Origin: Thermodesulfobacteriota bacterium
GTDB lineage: Bacteria; Desulfobacterota; Thermodesulfobacteria; Thermodesulfobacteriales; Thermodesulfobacteriaceae
Reading direction: 5' to 3'
DNA length: 59,721 nucleotides
Assembly: GCA_030550555.1 (NCBI GenBank)
Contig: JAUQPD010000024.1
Coordinates: 1-59,721, forward strand
Position 1 is the first letter of the stretch; each line of letters begins with the position of its first letter. Positions 17,335 to 26,146 of this stretch are shown in pieces. The notes beneath the pieces are model-generated. The model was not told the DNA's origin. It ran no database searches and saw nothing but the letters and a program-made list of their open reading frames with translations. Both the position numbers and the translations under genes were made by a program.

Positions 17335-18168
17335 GTGAAAAAATTAACGCTCTATAGAATTCCGCATCTGCCTATTAGGAAGTTTTTAGAAAGAAATGGG
17401 CTACATTCTGGGGCTCTTTTAGCATCTCTTCTTTTTCATCTATTGTTAATCCTTTGTTTAGTTTTCACAGGCCCTCTATCAAAAGATAGTAAAAGGGAAC
17501 TAATAGTAATAGACTTTAGACTTTCTTCATTGGACCCCCTACAGGAAGGCAAAATAGCTTCTTCAAAAGGAGGTCCTCATAAACCAGTAGAGGAACACAA
17601 CCAGGAAGCAAATATGGAGAGGTCATCTGGAGTTAAAGAAGAGGAACAGAAGAAATCTCAAGAAGGCATTGAGTTAAGACAAGAGGTAAGATCGGACCCC
17701 TTGGATGGGAAGTTGAAGGTTGAAGGATTGTCTCTTAGAGAGGGGGAAAAGGGTGAAGAGGGATACAGGGATAGAGGAGGGCAAGCAGTTCTTGAGGGCG
17801 GAGCAAAGTTGGGGACTGGTGATCTGAGCGATAAGAGTTCTCTGAGTGGAGGAGATGGTGGACAAGAGAAGACAGGTGAAGAAGCATCCCAGAAGTATTT
17901 GACAGAAAATTTCAAATATATCAGGGAAATTATTGCGAGGAATACCTTTTATCCCCCACTTGCAAGGCGAATGGGCTGGAGTGGAAAGGTAACGCTCTCC
18001 TTCGTAGTTGCAGAGGATGGAAGTGTCCGTGATATACAAATAATTGAAAGATCAGGTTATGAAATCCTTGACAGATCAGCGGTAGAAACAGTAAAACGTA
18101 GTGCTCCTTTTCCAAAACCTCCTGTAGCTGTAAGAATTATCCTTCCAATAGTCTATAGACTAAACTAA
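17335..18168 (+). CDS. tonB: TonB energy-transducing protein
   Basis: A 277-aa protein with an N-terminal membrane anchor (about residues 25-46, SGALLASLLFHLLLILCLV). A long charged, Gly/Glu/Lys-rich linker follows (about 60-180), instead of the classical Pro-rich one. The C-terminal TonB domain contains FYPPLARRMGWSGKVTLSF, VAEDGSVRDIQI and the SAVETVKRSAPFPKPP motif. It transmits proton-motive energy to TonB-dependent receptors, presumably the adjacent BtuB-like receptor. GTG 17335 is used; its ribosome binding site is weak. It overlaps the convergent yihY-like gene by 4 nt. The only ExbB/ExbD-like pair in the window is the DUF2149 module in the divergent operon. Confidence 0.9.
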   Translation: MKKLTLYRIPHLPIRKFLERNGLHSGALLASLLFHLLLILCLVFTGPLSKDSKRELIVIDFRLSSLDPLQEGKIASSKGGPHKPVEEHNQEANMERSSGVKEEEQKKSQEGIELRQEVRSDPLDGKLKVEGLSLREGEKGEEGYRDRGGQAVLEGGAKLGTGDLSDKSSLSGGDGGQEKTGEEASQKYLTENFKYIREIIARNTFYPPLARRMGWSGKVTLSFVVAEDGSVRDIQIIERSGYEILDRSAVETVKRSAPFPKPPVAVRIILPIVYRLN

Positions 18169-19316
18169 GTGTCTAAAGTTATTAAATCTTTGAGACTTAA
18201 ATTTACAAGGGTCCCTTCGGTGTAAAGTTTTTCCAACAACTTCTTGAGCTCAGGATATCTGTTTTCAAAAGTGTTTAGATTTTCTGATGACACTAAGTGC
18301 TGAAGAGTAATTTTTTCTGGGGGCAGTCTAAGGAAGACTTCCTCATCTTTGAGATAAACCAAGTTCCATTTTTCCAAGTTTTTAAGGCCCTTAATGATAT
18401 CTTCACTAGAGAGGGGAAGTTCTTTTTCAAGTGAGTTAATGGTAGTAACCACTGCATCATAGAATGCCTTGGTGAGATAGAGGAGGATAAGGAGTTCTCT
18501 CAAGGGACTTTGGACTTTTGATGTGAATTTACGCCAAGGTTTTTTTTCTATAAAATAGGTAAGTTCAGCACCGAGGAGAAAAACAGTCCAATTTGTGAAG
18601 AGGAAAATAAGAAAGAGTGGAATTACCGAAAGGCTTCCGTAGAGTTTGGAATAAATTATTGCCTTTTTAACATAGACTCCAAAGGCAAAGGAAACGAAAT
18701 ACCAAAAGAGGGTGATTAGAAAAGCTCCAACTAAGGCTGGAATGCGGGCAATTTTTCTGGTAGGAAAATAGGAATAGAGAAGATAGAAGAATAGATATAC
18801 AAAAATAAAATATGTAATGAGTTGGAAATTGTGATGCAATTGAATAAAGGTGTGAAGAAAAAGGGGGATGAGGAGGACAAAAGGAGCTAAAGTTATTGCA
18901 ATCCAGTAAAGAAGTATGCGATCTCGTATAGACCTATTCTTAGGAGCAAGAAAGATTCTATTCAAAGCATCTTCAATTTGGAAAAAAATACCAAGACTCA
19001 TTAGAAAGTAGAGAACAAGACTGAATTTTCCAAGGGGAAGGTCCTTTAAACCTTTAAGAATGCTTATAATTTTTTCTTCAGTTTTTATCAGGGCTTCAGT
19101 GTAGAGATAATTTGAAAGAAAGGAGGAGATTCTTTGCAAAAGGAGATTTTCGTCTAAGAAAGTTCTACCTATGGAAAGAACAAGTCCAATAAGAGGTATT
19201 AGGGTAAGAAGAGTGTTAAAAGTTAGCCCTTGAGCATAGAGGAGGAGATTGTCGCGAGAAATCTTTGCAAAGAAAAGTTTGATAATGGAAAACCTTTGTC
19301 GAACTGAAGGGCTCAT
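18165..19316 (-). CDS. yihY: YihY/BrkB-family inner membrane protein
   Basis: A 383-aa polytopic membrane protein. The N-terminal half has the family signature LYAQGLTFNTLLTLIPLIGLVLSI and about six hydrophobic helices, including GIFFQIEDALNRIF, ALVGAFLITLFWYFVSFAFG and LSVIPLFLIFLFTNWTVFLLGAEL. The C-terminal 110 residues are soluble, with a winged-helix-like character (EDIIKGLKNLEKWNLVYLKDEEVFLRL). The family was once misnamed ribonuclease BN; its true function is unknown. ATG 19316. Monocistronic as far as can be seen. Confidence 0.85.
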   Translation of the reverse strand: MSPSVRQRFSIIKLFFAKISRDNLLLYAQGLTFNTLLTLIPLIGLVLSIGRTFLDENLLLQRISSFLSNYLYTEALIKTEEKIISILKGLKDLPLGKFSLVLYFLMSLGIFFQIEDALNRIFLAPKNRSIRDRILLYWIAITLAPFVLLIPLFLHTFIQLHHNFQLITYFIFVYLFFYLLYSYFPTRKIARIPALVGAFLITLFWYFVSFAFGVYVKKAIIYSKLYGSLSVIPLFLIFLFTNWTVFLLGAELTYFIEKKPWRKFTSKVQSPLRELLILLYLTKAFYDAVVTTINSLEKELPLSSEDIIKGLKNLEKWNLVYLKDEEVFLRLPPEKITLQHLVSSENLNTFENRYPELKKLLEKLYTEGTLVNLSLKDLITLDT

Positions 19317-19471
19317 AAATTTAATCTAAAAAGTGGATCCTTGTAAGAATAACCTTAGAAGGTCTTTACGTCAATAGAAGTTATTTTTTTCAAATAATTT
19401 GGGGATGGGGGTATTTGAAGGGTCTCTTAATGATATAAGAGGAATTGTGAAAAGAATTAGTCACAAGGGTT

Positions 19472-19825
19472 TTAGCCCTTCCATTCACCATCTTCCACTA
19501 AAATTCCATCTCTTACAGGCCGAATCCAAAAATACATCCAGGCCTCAAACTCTTCTCCTTTAACCACCACCTTCACTTTTTCCCTTCTATAATAGCGGGG
19601 GTGACCCTCAAGTTTGTCACACCTTTTAAGAATCTCAAGACTTACCCGATATAGTTCTCCCTTAATACTTGCAACTTTTTTATCTCTTGTTACAACAGGC
19701 ACTCCTATGTCAAACATAACAAACTTCTCAACAGATTCTCCCTCACCAATAAACTCTGCCCCTTTCAGATATCTATGATTTGCCTGTCCCCTCTTTAAAG
19801 TTCCATAGACAAAGAGATACTCCAT
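19472..19825 (-). CDS. Gamma-glutamylcyclotransferase-like (AIG2/YtfP family) protein
   Basis: A 117-aa protein starting with LFVYGTLKRGQANHRYLKGAEFIGEG, the YGTLxxG substrate-loop signature of this fold. The predicted catalytic Glu lies in CDKLEGHPRYYRRE. C-terminal strands are EEFEAWMYFWIRP. Family members act on gamma-glutamyl amines or peptides, but for the YtfP-type group the substrate is usually unknown. The 155-nt gap downstream to the yihY-like gene holds no recognisable feature. Confidence 0.85.
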   Translation of the reverse strand: MEYLFVYGTLKRGQANHRYLKGAEFIGEGESVEKFVMFDIGVPVVTRDKKVASIKGELYRVSLEILKRCDKLEGHPRYYRREKVKVVVKGEEFEAWMYFWIRPVRDGILVEDGEWKG

Positions 19826-19957
19826 AGGAATCGTAGACTTTTAACCTATCAAGTAAATGTTATAATTCAAAATTATAAACTGAATTGAGAGGATTTGGTC
19901 TTGAAATAGCTAAAATTTAATTTAAATTTAAAATAGATCTAAACTAGGAGGTCAGCC

Positions 19958-21580
19958 TTGAATCCGAGAATAATCCTCTTTGATACAACTCTCAGAGACG
20001 GAGAACAGTCTCCAGGGGTATCATTAAACCTTAAACAAAAGATTGAAATTGGGAAAGCCCTTGCTGAGCTTGGCATAGATGTAATTGAAGCTGGGTTTCC
20101 TGTAACTTCACCTGGGGATTTTCAGGCAGTTCAGAGCCTTGCTAAAGAAGTAAAAGGTGTAACTATTGCAGCTCTTGCAAGGGCAAACAGAAAGGATATA
20201 GAGGTAGCCTGGGAGGCCATACGTTTAGCTGAATCTCCGAGAATTCATACCTTCATTGCCACCTCCGATATTCATCTCAAATACAAACTAAAAAAGAGTA
20301 GAGAGGAGGTTCTTGAGCTTGCAAGAGAAGCGGTGAAATTTGCAAAGAGTCTCTGCCCAGATGTAGAGTTTTCCGCTGAAGATGCAACGAGGAGTGACTG
20401 GAAATATCTTTCTGAGGTAGTATTGGAGGTCGTAAAGGCTGGGGCAAAGACAGTTAACATCCCCGATACTGTTGGATATACAGTTCCTCAGGAGTATTTC
20501 GCGCTCATTAGCTTTCTTATTGAGAAATTAAAGGAAGAGGGATATGAAGAGGCCCTAAGAAGTGGGGAGTTAAGGATTTCTGTCCACTGCCATAATGATT
20601 TGGGGCTTGCGGTAGCCAATTCGCTATCTGCCATCCTTGCAGGAGCAACCCAAGTTGAAGGCACAATCAATGGAATTGGGGAAAGAGCAGGGAATGCAGC
20701 TCTCGAAGAGGTTATCATGGCTTTGAAAACGAGAAGTGATTTCTTTAAAACTAAGCTTGGTTATGAACCTGAGCTTCGTGTTAATACTCGCATGATTGTG
20801 CCAGTAAGTCAACTTGTATCCAAGCATACGGGAATGGTTGTTCAACCAAATAAAGCTATTGTAGGCGCTAATGCCTTTGCTCATGAATCTGGGATACACC
20901 AACATGGTGTGCTTTGCGAAAGGAGTACCTATGAGATTATTAATCCTATAGATGTAGGCTGGACAGGGTCTGCAATTGTTCTTGGGAAACATTCAGGAAG
21001 ACATGCTATATCCTTTAAACTGGAAAGTATGGGATGGAAACTCAATAAAGAGCTTCTGGATAAAATCTTTGAGCGATACAGAGTAGAGGTAAAGGACTTT
21101 CTCAGACAGGTTGATGACTCTTATCTCGAGGGAATAGTGCTTGATATATTACTTGAGGATGAATATAGATATAGACTCCTTTCATCTCAAGTGATAAGCG
21201 TACTGAGTGGTTCTTTGAAGCCTATTGCACAAGTTGAGATTGAAGACCGAAAAGAGGGTAGGAGAGTCTCTGTTGGGCTTGGGGTAGGCCCAATTGATGC
21301 AGCTTATAAGGCTGTTGCAAGTGCTCTTGGATATAGTTTTGATGGTGAAAATAACAAGAATTCCCTTAGACTTGTGGATTTTCACATTGATGCCCTTTCT
21401 GGGGGAACCTCAGCTGAAGGTATCTGTGGTGTTATACTTGAAGATCCCTCAGGCCACAGGTCTGCAGGGCTTGGAAGAGATGGAGACATAGTTATTGCAA
21501 GTCTAAAGGCCCTGATTAAAGCCTTAAATCGGCTTGAAGCTTATAAGGAGAAAGGTGAGAATCTAAAGGCCTCACTTTGA
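19958..21580 (+). CDS. leuA: 2-isopropylmalate synthase
   Basis: First committed step of leucine synthesis: acetyl-CoA plus 2-oxoisovalerate to 2-isopropylmalate. The TIM-barrel motif FDTTLRDGEQSPGV is at residues 7-20. The metal ligands are in SVHCHNDLGLAVAN, and NGIGERAGNAALEE is typical of LeuA. The C-terminal regulatory domain (about 400-525) contains GTSAEGICGVIL and should confer leucine feedback. The 540-aa length is typical of the long bacterial type. TTG 19958 has AGGAGG 6 nt upstream. The 3' end overlaps the convergent TPR lipoprotein by 9 nt. Citramalate synthase is the main alternative, less likely given the full regulatory domain and motif set. Confidence 0.9.
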   Translation: MNPRIILFDTTLRDGEQSPGVSLNLKQKIEIGKALAELGIDVIEAGFPVTSPGDFQAVQSLAKEVKGVTIAALARANRKDIEVAWEAIRLAESPRIHTFIATSDIHLKYKLKKSREEVLELAREAVKFAKSLCPDVEFSAEDATRSDWKYLSEVVLEVVKAGAKTVNIPDTVGYTVPQEYFALISFLIEKLKEEGYEEALRSGELRISVHCHNDLGLAVANSLSAILAGATQVEGTINGIGERAGNAALEEVIMALKTRSDFFKTKLGYEPELRVNTRMIVPVSQLVSKHTGMVVQPNKAIVGANAFAHESGIHQHGVLCERSTYEIINPIDVGWTGSAIVLGKHSGRHAISFKLESMGWKLNKELLDKIFERYRVEVKDFLRQVDDSYLEGIVLDILLEDEYRYRLLSSQVISVLSGSLKPIAQVEIEDRKEGRRVSVGLGVGPIDAAYKAVASALGYSFDGENNKNSLRLVDFHIDALSGGTSAEGICGVILEDPSGHRSAGLGRDGDIVIASLKALIKALNRLEAYKEKGENLKASL

Positions 21581-22333
21581 TGATTGAATCCTTTTTAATA
21601 GGAAGATTCTATCCTCTGCAAGATTGCTCCACTCAGAGCCTGGATTAAGTTGAATAACGGAGTTCCAGACTTCCCTTGCAAGATCAACTTTTCCTTGCCT
21701 AAAGAAGATTTCACCAAGATAAAAACGGGCTTCTGCATTAGCTCGATCACTTTTGAGTACTCTTCTCAGATAGAATTCGGCACTATCAAAATCTCCTTCA
21801 TTCAGATGGATAAGAGCAATATAGATAAGTGCCTTTGTTGCAAAGGCGTTTTCTCTTAACGCGGTATAGAGCGTATTCAAAGCTCTTTCTTTGTCACCAA
21901 GCTGATAATATGACCAACCCAGATTTGTTCTTGCAATGTAGGCATTTAAATAGAGCGGATTTTCCAAAGCTCTTTCAAAATACTGAATTGCCTCTTGATA
22001 TCTGCCTTGGAGCATCCTGAGAGAGCCAAGGTTAGTGAGAGCTTCAGAATATTTGGGATCTCTCCTTAAAGCTTCAAGAAGGGCCTCTTCTGCCTTATTG
22101 TATTCTCTGAGGGCCATGTAAACAGTGCCAAGTAATGTAAAGGTTTCTGCATCGCAGGGTAGAGTTTGCCTTGCAAGTTCAAGTTCTCTTAGGGCTTCGT
22201 TGTAGCGATTCTCTGCAATGTAGAGTCGGGCAACCTCTTTGTGTGAAGCCAATTTCTCCTGATAATACTGTGGTTGGGCTTTACAGGAAATAATAAAGGC
22301 CAAGCAAAATGAATAGATGAGAAATCTTTTCAT
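21572..22333 (-). CDS. pilW: TPR-repeat lipoprotein, PilW/PilF-like
   Basis: A 253-aa lipoprotein. The signal MKRFLIYSFCLAFIISC has a lipobox ending at Cys17. It is followed by five to six TPR units (for example NEALRELELARQTLPCDAET, YQEAIQYFERALENP and GDFDSAEFYLRRVLKSD). This layout matches PilW/PilF pilotins, outer-membrane lipoproteins that help assemble the type IV pilus secretin. No other pilus gene is in the window, so the symbol is tentative. It is transcribed after yjbQ (gap 3 nt). Confidence 0.7.
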   Translation of the reverse strand: MKRFLIYSFCLAFIISCKAQPQYYQEKLASHKEVARLYIAENRYNEALRELELARQTLPCDAETFTLLGTVYMALREYNKAEEALLEALRRDPKYSEALTNLGSLRMLQGRYQEAIQYFERALENPLYLNAYIARTNLGWSYYQLGDKERALNTLYTALRENAFATKALIYIALIHLNEGDFDSAEFYLRRVLKSDRANAEARFYLGEIFFRQGKVDLAREVWNSVIQLNPGSEWSNLAEDRIFLLKRIQSSK

Positions 22334-22336
22334 CGA

Positions 22337-22723
22337 CTAACCTTCTATGAACTTAATGTATATTTTTCTTGTTCTTGGGCCATCATATTCAGCAAAGAAA
22401 ACCCTCTGCCAAGTTCCAAGAACAAGTTTCCCTTTCTCCACAAGTAGGACCATAGAGGGACCTGTAAGACTTGATTTAATATGCCCAGGGGAATTACCCT
22501 CGAGATGTTTATAGGGATACTTCTCAGGGGCAAGATGAGCAAAAATTGCAAGGATATCCTCTTTTACTGAGGGATCAGCTCCTTCGTTAACTATAATTCC
22601 AGCGGTTGTATGAGGATTAAAGAGAATGCAAATCCCGTCTTTGTGAGGGAGAACCTTTTCAATTTCTGCAGTGATATCGATAAGTTCGGTCTTTTTTGTA
22701 GATTTTATTGTAAGTATTTCCAT
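22337..22723 (-). CDS. yjbQ: YjbQ family (UPF0047) protein
   Basis: A 128-aa protein of the YjbQ family, which has been reported to have secondary thiamine-phosphate synthase activity. Signatures are GICILFNPHTTAGIIVNEGADPSVKEDI, with a conserved His, and HLEGNSPGHIKSSLTGPS, with a His-containing active site. LGTWQRVFFAEYDGPRTRK is also conserved. It is cytoplasmic and trimeric in known members. The physiological role is unclear. ATG 22723. A promoter may lie in the 56-nt gap to the divergent L,D-transpeptidase. Confidence 0.88.
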   Translation of the reverse strand: MEILTIKSTKKTELIDITAEIEKVLPHKDGICILFNPHTTAGIIVNEGADPSVKEDILAIFAHLAPEKYPYKHLEGNSPGHIKSSLTGPSMVLLVEKGKLVLGTWQRVFFAEYDGPRTRKIYIKFIEG

Positions 22724-22812
22724 GTTTTCTTATTTTTAGAGGCTTTTAAAATATTGTCAAGAGACTTTTTTTTGAAATTTTGGAAATCGAAATCTATGGA
22801 GTTTGTGCCCTG

Positions 22813-23658
22813 GTGGTGATAAGAGAATTTATGCTTTTTGTCCTCGTAATTCTTATTCTCCTAATTACAGAGGCTTCTTCATATTGTGAGGAAATTGTTT
22901 TGATTTATGATAAGGCAACCTATGAGCTAAAGGTGAAGAGGGGTGAAGAGGTGGTAGCTAAATTCCTTGCAGGGCATGGTGTGCAGAGCCCTCTTCCGAA
23001 AAAAAGAAGAGGAGATTTGACGACACCTGAGGGATTTTACTACATAACTGCCATTCGACCATCTCAACAGTATTTCTATTTTATTGAAATATCCTATCCA
23101 AATTGGAATGACTTTTCTTGGGCCTATTATAGGCGAGAAATAGGTTGGTCTGATCTTGAGAGAAGGGAAGGGAAAAAGTTGGGATATGCTATTGGAATTC
23201 ATGGGGGTGGAGCCTTTAGGTGGGAACGAGGAAGAGCTAATTTAAACTGGACTCAGGGGTGTATAGCCCTAAATAATGAGGATCTCAAAAAGCTACTTCA
23301 ATGGATAAGACCTGGAAATAAAGTGTATATTGTTGATACAAACAAAGACCTCTTTGACCTACTTAAGAAGTTTGCCTATCCTATTTTAGTTAGACCTTTA
23401 GATTTCTGGGAAGGTGCGTTATACTTAAAAATTGATGATAAGACTTTCTGGTATTTTCGCTTAAAAGAGACAAAGGCTGGTAAGAGAGTACTTATCTGGG
23501 AGGAGTGGAAGGGAGGTTATCAGACAAGGCGGGAAGAAAGTATTGGCGAAGGGAGATTTAATCCAGAATTAGAGAGAGAACTCAAGATGAGTTTTGTAAG
23601 TAAAATTTACAACCTCTTAAAGCCGATGGAAGAAAAGGATTTAGAGCAATGGAAGTGA
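22813..23658 (+). CDS. L,D-transpeptidase (YkuD) family protein, periplasmic
   Basis: Candidate cell-wall cross-linking or editing enzyme of the YkuD fold. The N-terminal signal peptide is MLFVLVILILLITEASSYC (Met at 22831); GTG 22813 with GGAG upstream gives a basic n-region, but the true start is uncertain (TTG 22780 and ATG 22831 are alternatives). The catalytic domain (about 40-160) has GDLTTPEGFYYITAI, IGIHGGGAFRW and the catalytic cysteine in NLNWTQGCIALNNEDL. The usual SHGCIRM is replaced by TQGCIAL, as in the YafK/DpaA-like subgroup, so hydrolysis or amidase-type editing rather than 3-3 cross-linking is possible. It overlaps panC by 10 nt. Confidence 0.82.
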   Translation: MVIREFMLFVLVILILLITEASSYCEEIVLIYDKATYELKVKRGEEVVAKFLAGHGVQSPLPKKRRGDLTTPEGFYYITAIRPSQQYFYFIEISYPNWNDFSWAYYRREIGWSDLERREGKKLGYAIGIHGGGAFRWERGRANLNWTQGCIALNNEDLKKLLQWIRPGNKVYIVDTNKDLFDLLKKFAYPILVRPLDFWEGALYLKIDDKTFWYFRLKETKAGKRVLIWEEWKGGYQTRREESIGEGRFNPELERELKMSFVSKIYNLLKPMEEKDLEQWK

Positions 23659-24548
23659 TAAAGGAAATTTCTGTGATGCAAAAAATCGCTGAGGAGTTGA
23701 GGCGAGAAGGTTTTATAATTGGATTTGTTCCAACTATGGGGTATCTTCACGAGGGACATCTTGCCCTTGTAAAAATGGCGAAAGACAAAGCAGATAAAGT
23801 AGTAGTCAGTGTCTTTGTAAATCCTCTTCAGTTTGGACCAAAGGAGGATTATGAGATTTATCCCCGCGATTTAGAACGAGACCTCAATTTACTAAAACCA
23901 TTGGGAGTTGATTATTTATTCTCTCCCTCAGTTGAAGAAATGTATCCGCGAGGGTTTCAGACCTTTGTAGAGGTCACTGAGCTAACCAAGGGGCTTTGCG
24001 GGGCTTTCAGACCAGGGCACTTTAGAGGAGTAACCACTGTTGTGCTTAAGCTTTTTAATATTGTAAAACCTCATTTTGCGGTCTTTGGTCAGAAGGACTA
24101 TCAGCAGTTTAAGGTTATAGAGAGAATGGTAAGGGACCTCGACTTGGATATTCAGATTTTAGCTCATCCCACTGTTAGAGACCATGATGGCCTTGCCCTA
24201 AGTTCCCGCAATAGTTATCTTTCGGAGGAGGAGAGAAGATCAGCTATTTCCATATATCAGGCTCTTAAATATGCAGAAAGGCTTGTTTTCGGAGGTGAGA
24301 GGGATCCCCATCGGCTAGGAGCTCTTATTAAAGAATATATAGAAAAATTTCCTCACAATAGAGTTCAGTACATAGAAATAGTTGACCCCGAGACTCTTGA
24401 ACCCGTAGAGAAAATAGAAAAAGATGTATTGATAGCCCTTGCAGTCTTTGTAGGAAAAACAAGACTTATTGACAACAGGCTTATCAGATTAGTAGATGAA
24501 TACATTGCAATGGAGGCAAGGGATGAAGAGAAAATTCCTCAGAGTTAA
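23649..24548 (+). CDS. panC: Pantothenate synthetase (pantoate--beta-alanine ligase)
   Basis: ATP-dependent condensation of pantoate with beta-alanine to pantothenate. Motifs are PTMGYLHEGHLALV (HxGH nucleotide-binding site), VFVNPLQFGPKEDYEIYPRDL, FGQKDYQQFKVIERMV and ALSSRNSYLSEEERR (KMSKS-like). The 299-aa length is typical. ATG 23649 lies inside the end of the L,D-transpeptidase gene, and the 3' end overlaps panD by 26 nt. Translational coupling of panC and panD fits their shared beta-alanine branch. Confidence 0.95.
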   Translation: MEVIKEISVMQKIAEELRREGFIIGFVPTMGYLHEGHLALVKMAKDKADKVVVSVFVNPLQFGPKEDYEIYPRDLERDLNLLKPLGVDYLFSPSVEEMYPRGFQTFVEVTELTKGLCGAFRPGHFRGVTTVVLKLFNIVKPHFAVFGQKDYQQFKVIERMVRDLDLDIQILAHPTVRDHDGLALSSRNSYLSEEERRSAISIYQALKYAERLVFGGERDPHRLGALIKEYIEKFPHNRVQYIEIVDPETLEPVEKIEKDVLIALAVFVGKTRLIDNRLIRLVDEYIAMEARDEEKIPQS

Positions 24549-24882
24549 GATCCATCAAGCAGTGGTAACGGGGAAAAATCTTTTTTACGAGGGTAGCCTA
24601 ACTCTTGATAGAGAAATTATGGAAAAGGCAGGTCTTTTACCCTATGAGGCGGTATGGGTCTACAATCTCAATAACGGTGAGAGATTTGAAACCTATCTTA
24701 TTGAGGGTGAGAAGGGAGAGGTGATTCTCAATGGAGCTTCAGCAAGGCTTGGTGAAATAGGAGACAAGCTAATTATTGTTGCTTATGCATATGTAGATGA
24801 GGGGGAACTTCCATATTTTAGGACGAGGTTAATTTATCTAAATGAAAAGAATGAGATCACCCAGATCAAGGGAGCAGGTTAA
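24523..24882 (+). CDS. panD: Aspartate 1-decarboxylase (pyruvoyl-dependent)
   Basis: Makes beta-alanine for pantothenate. The N-terminus MKRKFLRVKIHQAVVT matches the family. The self-cleavage site is Gly24-Ser25 in FYEGSLTLD, where Ser25 becomes the pyruvoyl group. NNGERFETYLIEG and NGASARLGEIGDKLIIVAYA complete the barrel. I use ATG 24523, preceded by GGAGGCAAGGG, rather than an upstream ATG 24496. About 119 aa, the usual size. It overlaps panC at the start and rimO at the end (41 nt). Confidence 0.94.
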   Translation: MKRKFLRVKIHQAVVTGKNLFYEGSLTLDREIMEKAGLLPYEAVWVYNLNNGERFETYLIEGEKGEVILNGASARLGEIGDKLIIVAYAYVDEGELPYFRTRLIYLNEKNEITQIKGAG

Positions 24883-26146
24883 AAGGGTCTATCCGGTTAG
24901 CCTTGGTTGTCCCAAAAATAAGGCTGATTTTGAAAAGCTTCTCCACATTTTATGGGAAAAGGGATTTGAGTTTACCTTAGATCCCCAAGAGGCTGATCTA
25001 TTCTGGATAAATACTTGTGCCTTCATAAGGCCTTCAGTTGAAGAATCGTTAGAACATATATTTGAACTTGGGGCGATAAAGAGGGCTACTCAAAAGCTCA
25101 TCGTATCTGGCTGTTTAATTGAAAGATATGGAGAGGCAAAACTCAAGGAGCTCCTACCAGAGGTAGATGAATTCTATGGAATAGAGCCTTTTAAATACTT
25201 TGCTGAAGAGGAGCCTCTTGAGAGATTACTCTCTGAAAGCCCCTTTTATGCCTATTTGAAAATCACGGAGGGATGTAGTCATCGCTGTAGTTACTGCACT
25301 ATTCCTAAAATAAGGGGACCTTTTAGAAGTAGGCCCTTTGAGAAAATTCTTGAGGAAGCAAAAAAATTACTTGATAAAGGAGTAAAGGAACTCATTCTTG
25401 TAGGTCAGGATACCACCATATATCTCAGAGACAAGGGAGAGAAGAGAGGACTCATCTTACTTCTCAAAAAATTAGCTGAATTACCCTATGATTTCAGAAT
25501 AAGAATACTCTATATGCATCCCTCACATGTAAACGAGGACCTTATCAAAGAGGTCATGGGCATACCAAAGGTTGTGCCCTACTTTGATCTGCCTATACAG
25601 CATGCCCATCCAGAAATTTTAAAGGCCATGCGTAGGTCCTATTCTCCAGAGAGGCTTATCAAACTTGTTGATAGGATAAGGGAGATTAACCCTCTGGCTT
25701 CAATTCGCACAAGTATAATTGTTGGTTTTCCTGGAGAAGGAGAGAAGGAGTTTAACTTTCTACTTGAATTTCTGAAGGAAGTTCAATTTGACTATCTTGG
25801 GGTTTTTCTCTTTTATCCTGAAGAGGGCACTTTAGCTGAAAAAATGGTCCCTCAAGTATCTGCAAAAGAAAAAAATAGGAGAAAAGGTGAGATCCTAAAG
25901 CTACAAAAAGAGATAACTAAGGAGCGACTTAGGAGACGAGTTGGCCTTGAGGAGGAAGTTCTTGTGCTGGGAGAAGACGAAAGAGGAAGACTATTTGGTA
26001 TTTCAAAGATTCAGGCACCTGAAATTGACGGAGTAACTTACATAATAGGAAAGGAAAACCCTCTCCCGGGATGTAAAGTTTTAGTAAAAATAAAGAAAAG
26101 CGGGTCTTATGACCTTTGGGGAGAGGTGTTACCCTTAAGTGGATGA
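24842..26146 (+). CDS. rimO: Ribosomal protein S12 methylthiotransferase RimO
   Basis: Radical-SAM enzyme that adds a methylthio group to an aspartate of ribosomal protein S12. The N-terminal UPF0004 domain starts YPVSLGCPKNKADFEKLL, with further cysteines in NTCAF and VSGCLIERYG for the auxiliary cluster. The radical-SAM motif is EGCSHRCSYCTIPKIRGPFRSR. TSIIVGFPGEGEKEF and FDYLGVFLFYPEEGTLA favour RimO over MiaB. A C-terminal TRAM domain is present (about 375-434). The start at ATG 24842 lies within panD. It overlaps the convergent MFS gene by 40 nt. Confidence 0.93.
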   Translation: MKRMRSPRSREQVKRVYPVSLGCPKNKADFEKLLHILWEKGFEFTLDPQEADLFWINTCAFIRPSVEESLEHIFELGAIKRATQKLIVSGCLIERYGEAKLKELLPEVDEFYGIEPFKYFAEEEPLERLLSESPFYAYLKITEGCSHRCSYCTIPKIRGPFRSRPFEKILEEAKKLLDKGVKELILVGQDTTIYLRDKGEKRGLILLLKKLAELPYDFRIRILYMHPSHVNEDLIKEVMGIPKVVPYFDLPIQHAHPEILKAMRRSYSPERLIKLVDRIREINPLASIRTSIIVGFPGEGEKEFNFLLEFLKEVQFDYLGVFLFYPEEGTLAEKMVPQVSAKEKNRRKGEILKLQKEITKERLRRRVGLEEEVLVLGEDERGRLFGISKIQAPEIDGVTYIIGKENPLPGCKVLVKIKKSGSYDLWGEVLPLSG

